From: Bernardetia sp042180575
GTDB taxonomy: Bacteria > Bacteroidota > Bacteroidia > Cytophagales > Bernardetiaceae
Assembly: GCF_042180575.1 (NCBI RefSeq)
Contig: NZ_CP170094.1
Location: 2,666,001-2,730,000 of the forward strand
Direction of reading: 5' to 3'
Length of the DNA: 64,000 nucleotides
Under the pieces are notes generated by a model, which was not told where the DNA came from, did not search any database, and was given only the letters and a program-made list of their open reading frames with translations. The translations under genes and the position numbers were made by a program. This document shows, one piece after another, positions 17,626-25,900 of this stretch; position 1 is the first letter of the stretch, and each line of letters opens with the position of its first letter.

Positions 17626-20571
17626 ATGAAAAATAATTTGCTACCTACCTTTTTACTTTACTTTATTCTACTGAATAGTTTATTGCTATTTTCTTATTCT
17701 GATGTCTTTGCACAACGAAACTGTCAGACTTCAGAAACAGAATATTATTTGAATAATAAAGACAAATTAGTTGGCAGTGAGACATTTGAGAATAGATTAC
17801 AGCATTATATTTTCGAAAAAAAAGAAGCATTAAAAAATAATCCATTACTTCATAAAGTACAACAAACAGAATCTACTTATAGAATTCCTATCATTGTTCA
17901 TGTCATTCATAATGGAGAGCCAGTAGGCGAAGGTTCAAATATTTCAGCAGCACAAATTTATGGACAAATAGAAGTATTAAATGAAGATTTTAATTTTAGA
18001 AACCCTAATAAAGATGAAACATTAGAAATTTTCAAAAATGTAGCTGCAAATCCAAGTATCGAATTTGTACCTGCTACCATTGACCCAGATGGAAATCCAT
18101 TAAGAGAACCTGGAATTCATCGTGCAAAAGGTTGTTTGAAACAATGGGATAGTGCCACTTTTGATTTGTATGCAAAACCTACAACGGTTTGGAATCCAAA
18201 TAATTATTTTAATATTTGGGTAACTAATATGAGAACTGGTGCTTATGGATATTCACAGTTTCCTATTTTATCTGATTTGGATGGGATAAGAGAAGAAAAT
18301 AAAGGGGCAAGCACAGATGGAATTGTGGTAAGTCATATCAACTTTGGTTCAATAGAAAAAACACCAAACATTCCTCAACTTATTGAAGGCGAACCTCTTA
18401 ATTTAGGACGTACAGCCACACATGAAATTGGTCATTCCTTTGGTCTTCTACATACTTGGGGACTTTCAGAATCTTGTGCTGTTGATGATTTTTGTGGTGA
18501 TACACCCAACAAATCAAAGCCTCAAAGAAAGTGTGATTTAGAAGAAATTGCTTGTGATGGAAGTACACCATCAATGATTCAAAATTTTATGGATTATACA
18601 CATGATGAGTGTATGACACTTTTTACAGAAGACCAAGTCGAACGTATGCATGCTGTTTTGGCTATTTCGCCTCGTAGAAAAGAGCTTTTGACTTCAAGTG
18701 CTGCTGATCCAATAACAAACAAACTATTCTCTCTTTTTGAGACTTCTAAACAAAGAGTAATTAAAGGTGGAAAAATAAAATTTACAAATAAATCATTAGC
18801 CACAGGAAACAAACAAATAGCGACATATCAATGGATATTTCAAGGAGGAACTCCTGCGACTTCTAATGACCAAAACCCTATTATTACTTACTCACAAGAA
18901 GGAAGTTTTACAGCTACTTTAAAGGTTTTGTCTGATGATGGAACAGAAGATACAAGAAGTGTTATTATTGAAGTACTAGATGATAATCTAACCACTTTAA
19001 ATGAAACACTACTAGATTTTGAAGATAGAGATTTTCAAAAAGACGGCTGGACTATTGAACGAACAGATATAGCAAACTGGCGACTTTTTTCAGAGGGAGC
19101 ATATACTCTTAGTGATTTTTCTGTGTATGCTTCGAATAAAGACAACCGTTCTTGTGAAACTCAGTTCGCTTTTATTTCTCCTTTTATCCAAACCCCAAAC
19201 AATCGCATTTTCGAAATACGCTTTGATGTTGCCTACGCTTATGATGGAAGCAGACTTTCAGACTCTTTAGAAGTGTCTTACACAACTGATGGAGGGGATA
19301 AATTTATTAGTATTTGGAAACAAGGAGGAGAAGCACTTCAAACGGCAATTAATAGAACTAACTCATTTAGTCCTTTGCCTAATGAATGGAAATCACATCG
19401 TTTTTATGTAGAGGTAGAAGATGCAAGTCGTTTTATTCAAGTAAAATTTAAAAATATAGGAGCAAATAATAATAATTTATATTTAGATAATTTACGTATT
19501 CGTCAAGTTACTGATTTACAAGCTCCTATTGTTGATTTTGATATCAATTACCCTTTAATTTTACTTTCTGAAAAAGCACGTTTTTATTCTAAAACGGAAT
19601 TTGGAGTAGATTTTAATTGGACTATTAATGGAAATACAAACCTTCAAGCTAGTGGTATTTCTCCACAAGTTTCATTTGGTCAAATAGGAGTTTATGATGT
19701 TACACTCAAATCTTCGAATCCTTTAGGAACAAAAGAATCAAAAAAAACCAATGTTATTGAAGTAATCAAAGGACGAAAAATAACTAACCTTACGTCTCAA
19801 AATCTAAAAAATGAAATTATAAATAGAAAGCCTTTAGCTGGACACGATGACGGAATCACAGTAAGTAAAGCTGAGTTTTTTAGTGACTTTGGATTTGCAA
19901 GTAAGATACATGCAGTCGATATTTTTTTCGCAGATGCAGCTATAAGAAACCTTAATAAAACTTTTGATGTCGTGATGTGGTCAGTAGATACAAATGGAAA
20001 ACCAGACACAGAATTATATCGTCAAGCAGTTTCTTACTCACTTATAAATAGAGATATTTTTGAGAGAAGGCAATTTACTAGAGTAGTCTTTGATGAAGTA
20101 CAAAATGTTCCTTCACAGTTTTTTATTAGTGTGGAGTTGGAATCTGAAAGTGGCAATACTTTTTCTATTTTTACAGAAAAGAAACAAGAAGGAAAAGGAT
20201 GGGAAAAAAAGTCAAATGGAGATTGGCTATCTTATGCAGCTAGTCGTGGTCAGAATTATTCAAATGCTATTTCTGTAATCTTATCACCTGATAGTGTTTT
20301 GGGAGTAGATGATGAAGATAATTTGAATGATTTAGTAAGTCTTTATCCAAACCCAAATCAAGGAAGTTTTAGTTTAGAAACTACTAATTTAAGAGTCGAA
20401 TCAATTGAAGTTTATAATGCTATTGGTCAAATAGTCTATCAAAAAAATATTCCAAATACATTTATTTCTAATTTTGATATTCAATTAAAACAACCTTCAA
20501 ACGGAATGTATTTAATCAGAATGCAAACCCAAAAAGGTATTATTACACAAAAATTAATCATTCAAAACTAA
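17626..20571 (+). CDS. secreted M43 (cytophagalysin/pappalysin-like) metalloprotease with T9SS sorting domain
   Basis: A 981-residue secreted protease. The signal peptide ends near SDVFAQ. The catalytic domain (about 80-350) has the extended zinc motif HEIGHSFGLLH (HExxHxxGxxH) and the Met-turn FMDYTHDECMTLF, defining family M43. A PKD domain follows at about 365-445 (YQWIFQGGTPATSNDQNP), then a MAM/jelly-roll-like module (DGWTIERTDIANWRLFSEG) and a second Ig/PKD-like region at about 640-710. The last 80 residues (LYPNPNQGSF...VYNAIGQIVYQ...GMYLIRMQTQKGIITQKLIIQ) are a type A C-terminal sorting signal for export by the type IX system. This fits the presence of gldJ. Single gene. Confidence 0.93.
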   Translation: MKNNLLPTFLLYFILLNSLLLFSYSDVFAQRNCQTSETEYYLNNKDKLVGSETFENRLQHYIFEKKEALKNNPLLHKVQQTESTYRIPIIVHVIHNGEPVGEGSNISAAQIYGQIEVLNEDFNFRNPNKDETLEIFKNVAANPSIEFVPATIDPDGNPLREPGIHRAKGCLKQWDSATFDLYAKPTTVWNPNNYFNIWVTNMRTGAYGYSQFPILSDLDGIREENKGASTDGIVVSHINFGSIEKTPNIPQLIEGEPLNLGRTATHEIGHSFGLLHTWGLSESCAVDDFCGDTPNKSKPQRKCDLEEIACDGSTPSMIQNFMDYTHDECMTLFTEDQVERMHAVLAISPRRKELLTSSAADPITNKLFSLFETSKQRVIKGGKIKFTNKSLATGNKQIATYQWIFQGGTPATSNDQNPIITYSQEGSFTATLKVLSDDGTEDTRSVIIEVLDDNLTTLNETLLDFEDRDFQKDGWTIERTDIANWRLFSEGAYTLSDFSVYASNKDNRSCETQFAFISPFIQTPNNRIFEIRFDVAYAYDGSRLSDSLEVSYTTDGGDKFISIWKQGGEALQTAINRTNSFSPLPNEWKSHRFYVEVEDASRFIQVKFKNIGANNNNLYLDNLRIRQVTDLQAPIVDFDINYPLILLSEKARFYSKTEFGVDFNWTINGNTNLQASGISPQVSFGQIGVYDVTLKSSNPLGTKESKKTNVIEVIKGRKITNLTSQNLKNEIINRKPLAGHDDGITVSKAEFFSDFGFASKIHAVDIFFADAAIRNLNKTFDVVMWSVDTNGKPDTELYRQAVSYSLINRDIFERRQFTRVVFDEVQNVPSQFFISVELESESGNTFSIFTEKKQEGKGWEKKSNGDWLSYAASRGQNYSNAISVILSPDSVLGVDDEDNLNDLVSLYPNPNQGSFSLETTNLRVESIEVYNAIGQIVYQKNIPNTFISNFDIQLKQPSNGMYLIRMQTQKGIITQKLIIQN

Positions 20572-20578
20572 TTTAATT

Positions 20579-20611
20579 TTTGTTAAATTTCTTGTAAAAG
20601 CAGTATTTTTG
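20579..20611 (+). promoter_or_regulatory. candidate promoter for the STAS-like gene
   Basis: A -33 TTTG at 20579-20582 and an exact -7 TATTTTTG at 20604-20611, separated by 21 bases, fit the Bacteroidota sigma-A consensus. It lies about 75 bases upstream of the ATG at 20686. Confidence 0.5.
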
Positions 20612-20685
20612 CTAAATGAGAATAAATTTTGTTCTTTTGTAGAATATTTTGTACACAAACTGCTTTAACTTACAGTCATACCGTT

Positions 20686-21105
20686 ATGATGCCTTTTTAC
20701 GAAAGCCCTGACAAATCCATTACTTCTTTTGTTAATAACAAAGAGGAGTATATTCTTATCAAGATGGAGGGCGATATAAATGAAGAAGAATACAAAGAAG
20801 TTTTTTTACTTCTTCTAGACAAAGAAAAAACACAAGGCTATACCAAAGTTTTGTTTAATCAAGAAAATGTAGGAAATGTTTCTTCCAAGTCAAGAGCATG
20901 GTTAGTCTTGAAATTTATACCAATGCTACAAAAACAACTGGGAGAAAATTTTGAGGTCGCCGTCATAAAATCTAGTACAACATTTCAAAGAATTGCAGCA
21001 CAAGTACTTTTAAAATCAGTTATGGCAATTAACAACAGATTCAAGATTGCTTATTTTGAAGAACGAGCAGTAGCAAAAGAATGGTTGATTTCTAAAAAGA
21101 AATAA
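20686..21105 (+). CDS. SpoIIAA/STAS-like domain protein
   Basis: A 139-residue protein; start taken at ATG 20686, since the in-frame upstream TTG lies close to the predicted promoter. The chain has the beta-alpha pattern of SpoIIAA-like/STAS proteins: EYILIKMEGDINEEEYKEVF, then KVLFNQENVGNVSSKSRAWL, KQLGENFEVAVIKSSTTFQ and the ending YFEERAVAKEWL. The last element is characteristic of the family in Bacteroidota, where the protein often follows the pattern 'aYFxxxxeAxxWL'. These domains bind lipids or act as anti-sigma antagonists, but no partner (anti-sigma kinase) is adjacent. Single gene with its own terminator. Confidence 0.7.
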   Translation: MMPFYESPDKSITSFVNNKEEYILIKMEGDINEEEYKEVFLLLLDKEKTQGYTKVLFNQENVGNVSSKSRAWLVLKFIPMLQKQLGENFEVAVIKSSTTFQRIAAQVLLKSVMAINNRFKIAYFEERAVAKEWLISKKK

Positions 21106-21121
21106 ATAAATTTTCCTCAAG

Positions 21122-21156
21122 AAATAGAGCTTCATTTTTGAAACTCTATTTTTTTT
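21122..21156 (+). terminator. intrinsic terminator after the STAS-like gene
   Basis: AAATAGAG pairs with CTCTATTT, followed by a run of T. It starts 17 bases after the stop codon. Just after it, a 15-base unit (TTGGAATAGATACTA) is repeated twice in tandem. Confidence 0.7.
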
Positions 21157-21402
21157 GATTGGAATAGATACTAATTGGAATAGATACTACAAAATACAAA
21201 AACCACAGCTACAAGCCGAATACATATAAGTCACTCGGCAGAGCCAAGCGATGGCATTTGTGGTTTTGCAAGCGACAACTGAGTTGGTTTAATGTTTTTG
21301 ATAAAAAAACGAAAGAACAAATTACTTCTTTTACTAAAAATAGAAGACCTAATAAATCTATTTTATAATCATTCACCACTCGTAAATCTAAGATTTGCTG
21401 AA

Positions 21403-21463
21403 CTGATAAATTGTAGTCATAGACAACACTTAACGACTACTATTTTTTTGGAACACTACTGCC
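21403..21463 (+). repeat. left arm of 61-bp inverted repeat pair
   Basis: This 61-base segment matches the reverse complement of 22612-22672 at about 55 positions, with two one-base gaps. It starts CTGATAAATTGTAGTC and ends TTGGAACACTACTGCC. Read on the minus strand it lies just after the stop of the 241-residue gene and contains the would-be coding end SSVPKK followed by TAG, the same ending as the small frame at the right arm. The pair encloses two divergent genes. Confidence 0.8.
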
Positions 21464-21476
21464 AACAGGGCTTCAA

Positions 21477-22202
21477 TCAAAATGGCAACAATGAATTATT
21501 ATTTTGATTATTATAATCAGTTTTTCTGTTTTGATTATTAAAATCTTCTATAAATGAATTTATTAGATTTACCATTTTAATACTAGAAAAATTATTATGT
21601 TGTAACAACTCAACTATAAATGTATAAATTGTTGACAGCTTTTTGTTGTGTTCATAGTTTTCATAAAATTCCAAGCTTAGTAAATTTGAAAAATTTTTAG
21701 TTGTTATATCTCCTTCAATAGTAATAAATTCAAAATTGCATTCTTTGTTAATTGTATTTATAATATAAACAGTAATAAATGGTAGTAATTCTATTATTAA
21801 ACAAGTATTGATTACATACTTTTCAAGTTCATTTCCTATGATTGAAAGTTTTTTTAAAGAAAAAGAACTATTTAAATTCATTTCAGTCAATAGATTTAGT
21901 TCCTTTATTCTATTTAATTCATTTTCTAATAAGGAGTAATTATTATAATTAATTAACCAAGATGGAGAAAGATACATAGAATTTCTATTTGTGCTTAAAT
22001 AAAAATCTAGATTTTTAATCATCATATCAAGGATAATATTCTCCACAATAAATTCTTCGTCTCCAATAATATATACAGAATTATGTTCATTTATTAGTGC
22101 CTGATATTCGTCATCTATAATTCTTACCTTATTACTATATTTTTTACTTTTCTCATGAAAGTGAACATCATAATTATGTCCATTACCTGTATATAAAATC
22201 AT
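21477..22202 (-). CDS. hypothetical protein inside the inverted-repeat unit
   Basis: I do not recognise this 241-residue protein. It is very rich in Asn, Ile and Leu, reflecting even higher AT content than its neighbours, and has no signal peptide. A hydrophobic stretch (NTCLIIELLPFITVYIINTI, about 131-150) might be a buried helix. The opening MILYTGNGHNYDVHFHEKSKKYSN includes several His residues but no known motif. The C-terminus is poly-Asn (NNQNRKTDYNNQNNNSLLPF). It is transcribed away from a small frame at 22411, with a palindromic intergenic region between, and both genes lie within 61-bp inverted repeats. It is probably transferred cargo. Confidence 0.55.
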   Translation of the reverse strand: MILYTGNGHNYDVHFHEKSKKYSNKVRIIDDEYQALINEHNSVYIIGDEEFIVENIILDMMIKNLDFYLSTNRNSMYLSPSWLINYNNYSLLENELNRIKELNLLTEMNLNSSFSLKKLSIIGNELEKYVINTCLIIELLPFITVYIINTINKECNFEFITIEGDITTKNFSNLLSLEFYENYEHNKKLSTIYTFIVELLQHNNFSSIKMVNLINSFIEDFNNQNRKTDYNNQNNNSLLPF

Positions 22203-22298
22203 TCTTTCTTCTTTTTAAATATTTCGGGTGCATCTCAAATTGTCGCACCCTTTAGTTATTTTGTTTTTTTTCAAAAATAGTTAAATTGTAGATTTTAA

Positions 22299-22364
22299 AA
22301 TTGCCGTATTTTATTGATTATCAACTCTGTACGGCAATTATATTTTACAAAAGCCCTATATTTG
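22299..22364. promoter_or_regulatory. inverted repeat and -7 element between divergent genes
   Basis: AATTGCCGTA (22299-22308) and TACGGCAATT (22330-22339) form a perfect 10-bp inverted repeat around 21 bases. An exact Bacteroidota -7 motif TATATTTG follows at 22357-22364, facing the plus-strand frame at 22411. A second hairpin, GGGTGC...GCACCC, lies at 22226-22250 near the start of the minus-strand gene. The arrangement suggests an operator or terminator-like element controlling the divergent pair. Confidence 0.4.
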
Positions 22365-22410
22365 TTTTCTACCAAAAAAATAAATTAGTAACCTTTTAAA
22401 ATACGCTACA

Positions 22411-22634
22411 ATGATAAAAAAAAAATAGACGAAAAGATAGTTTCTCTGACAAAAAAATATTTTAGAAATGAATTTTTAGATGTTTCTGCTCTTTTTAACA
22501 AAGCATTTTTGAAATTAGATATTTCTACTATAGATAAATCAGATAAACTACTTTTTGAAAAAATGAATACTGTATTTTTTCTAGGTCAGTTAGTTGGTTT
22601 ACCCCCTGATGGGCGTAGTGTTCCAAAAAAATAG
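22411..22634 (+). pseudogene. small frame broken at an A10 tract
   Basis: ATG at 22411 is followed by ten consecutive A and runs into TAG at codon 6. With one more A the frame would stay open for about 74 residues: MIKKKIDEKIVSLTKKYFRNEF..., then KSDKLLFEKMNTVFFLG, ending LVGLPPDGRSVPKK. The reading frame after the tract is clean and protein-like, and begins directly downstream of a -7 element. It is either a frameshift pseudogene or a gene expressed by slippage on the A tract. The last codons lie inside the right 61-bp repeat. No family recognised. Confidence 0.45.
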
Positions 22635-22672
22635 TAGTTGTTAAGCGTTGTCTAAAGACTACGATTTATCAG
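22612..22672 (-). repeat. right arm of 61-bp inverted repeat pair
   Basis: Reverse complement of the segment at 21403-21463 with about six changes. It begins GGCGTAGTGTTCC inside the end of the small frame and ends CGATTTATCAG. Confidence 0.8.
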
Positions 22673-22676
22673 TATT

Positions 22677-22724
22677 AAAGCGTCACGCTTTTTGTTTTTA
22701 GGTTCTTAGTGAGATGCTAAGAAC
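22677..22724. terminator. two hairpins after the inverted-repeat unit
   Basis: AAAGCG-TCA-CGCTTT followed by T-rich sequence (22677-22698) looks like a terminator for rightward transcription. GTTCTTAG-TGAGATG-CTAAGAAC (22702-22724) is a perfect 8-bp stem with a 7-base loop. Both lie between the accessory unit and rpoC. Confidence 0.5.
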
Positions 22725-22890
22725 AGTTACGATAACTTTCAACTCAAAGCTAACCCCCTTATTTCCAATTAGAAAGAAACAAAAAAAGATTGATTTTCTA
22801 AAAAAATCTAAATTCTTCTCAAGGAATTTAAAAAATCACTTATCTACAAAAATATTTCTAATAAAAAAAGGATTTTTAAAAAATATTTCC

Positions 22891-22898
22891 TAACTTTG
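22891..22898 (+). promoter_or_regulatory. -7 promoter element for rpoC
   Basis: TAACTTTG matches the Bacteroidota -7 consensus TAnnTTTG exactly and lies 36 bases upstream of the rpoC ATG. A -33 TTTG is not obvious in the A/T-rich stretch before it. Its presence supports independent transcription of rpoC. Confidence 0.5.
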
Positions 22899-22933
22899 TA
22901 GATTGTTACTCCAAAATCAAAACTGCATCGCCC

Positions 22934-25900
22934 ATGTCGTTCCAAAAGAACAGAAAGCTAAAAAACGATTTCAAGCGAATTACTATCAGCTTGGCATCTC
23001 CAGAATCTATTCTTAATAGTTCGTTCGGAGAAGTTACTCAACCAGAAACGATTAATTATCGTACCTACAAACCCGAAATGGGAGGTCTTTTCTGTGAGCG
23101 TATCTTCGGACCTGTTAAAGATTGGGAGTGTCATTGTGGTAAGTACAAGCGAATTCGCTATAAAGGAATTATCTGCGACCGTTGTGGCGTAGAAGTAACG
23201 GAAAAGAAAGTCCGTCGTGAGCGCATGGGACACATTCAACTTGTTGTTCCTGTGGCGCATATATGGTATTTCCGTTCATTGCCTAATAAAATAGGTTATT
23301 TGCTCGGTCTGCCAACCAAAAAACTAGACCAGATTATTTATTACGAGCGTTATGCTGTAGTACAACCTGGTTCAATGGAAGATGAAGGATTACAGCGTTT
23401 AGACTTCTTGACTGAAGACGAGTATTTGGACATTATGGACAAATTACCTCGTGAAGAACAGCAAAAAGACGACAGCGATCCTACAAAATTCATTGCAAAA
23501 ATGGGAGCTGAAGCAATCGTTATGCTTCTTGACCCAATTAGACTTAATTTAGATGAACTTTCGTATGATTTGCGTGCTGCTGCAATGAATGAAACTTCAC
23601 AACAACGTAAGGCAGAAGCCTTGAAACGTTTGCGTGTAGTGGAAGCATTCCGTGATGCAAAATCTAGAAATGTTCCGAATGAACCATCTTGGATGGTTAT
23701 CAAAATGGTACCTGTTATTCCACCCGAATTGCGTCCTTTAGTTCCCCTTGATGGTGGACGTTTCGCTACTTCGGATTTGAATGATTTGTATCGTCGTGTT
23801 ATTATTCGTAATAATCGTTTAAAACGATTGATAGATATAAAAGCTCCTGAAGTAATTTTACGTAATGAAAAACGTATGCTTCAAGAAGCAGTAGATTCTC
23901 TTTTCGACAACTCTCGTAAAGTAAACGCTGTTCGTGGTGATGGAAACCGTGCGTTAAAATCACTTTCAGACATGCTCAAAGGTAAACAAGGACGTTTTCG
24001 TCAAAACCTTTTGGGTAAGCGTGTTGATTACTCGGGTCGTTCAGTAATTGTTGTAGGTCCAGAACTCAAACTTCATGAGTGTGGTCTTCCTAAAAATATG
24101 GCTGCCGAGCTATTCAAACCGTTTGTTATCCGTAAACTTATTGAGCGTGGTATCGTAAAAACGGTAAAATCAGCTAAGAAAATTGTTGATAGAAAAGACC
24201 CAGTTATTTGGGATATTTTGGAAAATGTATTGAAAGGACATCCTGTTCTGCTCAACCGTGCTCCTACTTTGCACCGTTTGGGTATTCAAGCATTCCAGCC
24301 AAAATTGATTGAAGGAAAAGCAATTCAGTTGCACCCATTAGTTTGTACGGCATTTAACGCCGATTTTGATGGTGACCAGATGGCTGTTCACGTTCCTCTA
24401 GGACAAGAAGCTGTTTTGGAAGCCTCTCTATTAATGCTTGCTTCTCATAATATTCTTTCTCCTGCAAGTGGTAGTCCGATTACTGTACCTTCACAGGATA
24501 TGGTTTTGGGGCTTTATTTCTTGACAAAAGGAAGAAGAAGTATTCCTGAATTGAAAATTGAAGGAGAAGGCATGCGTTTTTACTCGGAAGAGGAAGTTGT
24601 AATGGCTCTTAATCATAAAGCTATTTCGAAGCACGCTTATATTTTCGTTCGTACAAAAGTACTCAATGAAGAAACAGGTGAGTTAGAATATAAAACTATA
24701 GAAACTGTTGCAGGACGTGTTTTATTTAATAAATGTGTTCCTGAAGAATCTGGTTATATTGATGAACTTTTAAGTAAAAAGACCCTTCAAAAGGTAATCT
24801 CTAAAATTGTTAAGCAAGTCGGTATGGCTCGTACTGCCGAATTCTTAGATGAGATTAAATTCTTAGGCTTCGATCAAGCCTATCGTGGAGGTCTTTCTAT
24901 TGGTATCAATAATATTCCTGTTCCTGGAAACAAAGAACGTTTGGTACAAGAAGCAAAAGACGAAGTAGCTGCAATTACGCAAAACTACTTTATGGGTCTT
25001 ATTACTGACAACGAACGTTATAACCAAGTAATTGATATTTGGACGAAAGTAAACCGTCGTATTACAGATGAGCTAATGACACAATTAGAAGAGGACGAAC
25101 AAGGATTCAACTCTATCTATATGATGATGCACTCTGGCGCACGTGGTTCTCGTGAACAAATCCGTCAGCTAGGTGGTATGCGTGGTCTTATGGCAAAACC
25201 TCAAAAGAACTTACAAGGTTCAGTAGGTGAAATCATCGAAAACCCTATTCTTTCTAACTTTAAAGAAGGACTAGACGTTTTGGAATACTTTATCTCTACA
25301 CACGGTGCTCGTAAAGGTCTTGCAGATACGGCTCTTAAAACTGCCGATGCTGGTTATCTTACTCGTCGTTTGGTAGATGTTGCTCAAGATATTATCGTAA
25401 ACGAAACAGATTGTGGAACTTTACGTGGCTTGACAGTAACAGCTCTAAAAGAACAAGAAGAAATTATTGAACCAATTTCTGACCGTATTTTAGGTAGAAT
25501 ATCATTGCATGATGTTTTCCACCCAGAACATGATGATCAAATTATAATTGAATCTGGACAACTTATAGATGAAGTTGATGCCAAACGTGCTGAAGAAGCA
25601 GGTGTAGAAGCTGTAGAAATACGTTCTGTACTTACTTGTGAAACTCGCATTGGTGTTTGTGCAAAATGTTACGGACGAAACCTTGCTTCTGGAAAATTAG
25701 TACAGCAAGGGGAATCAGTTGGTGTAATTGCAGCACAATCTATCGGAGAACCAGGTACACAGCTTACTCTTCGTACTTTCCACGTTGGTGGTACTGCTTC
25801 TAATATTGCCGTAGAATCTACAATTAAGGCGAAAAAAGAAGGTAAAATTGTTTTAGAAGAAATCAAAACAATAGATACACTTGATGAAGATGGAAAGAAA

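Noticed and set aside
21292..21507. A 71-codon plus-strand frame beginning MFLIKKRKNKLLLLL
   Set aside because: It overlaps the left 61-bp inverted repeat and the end of the minus-strand gene, and its composition only reflects AT-rich DNA.
22612..22672. Right-hand 61-bp repeat as an integron attC site
   Set aside because: It contains GTTAAGC/GCTTAAC-like sequence, but the two copies are in opposite orientation, no integrase is in the window and the attC R and L boxes are not arranged correctly.
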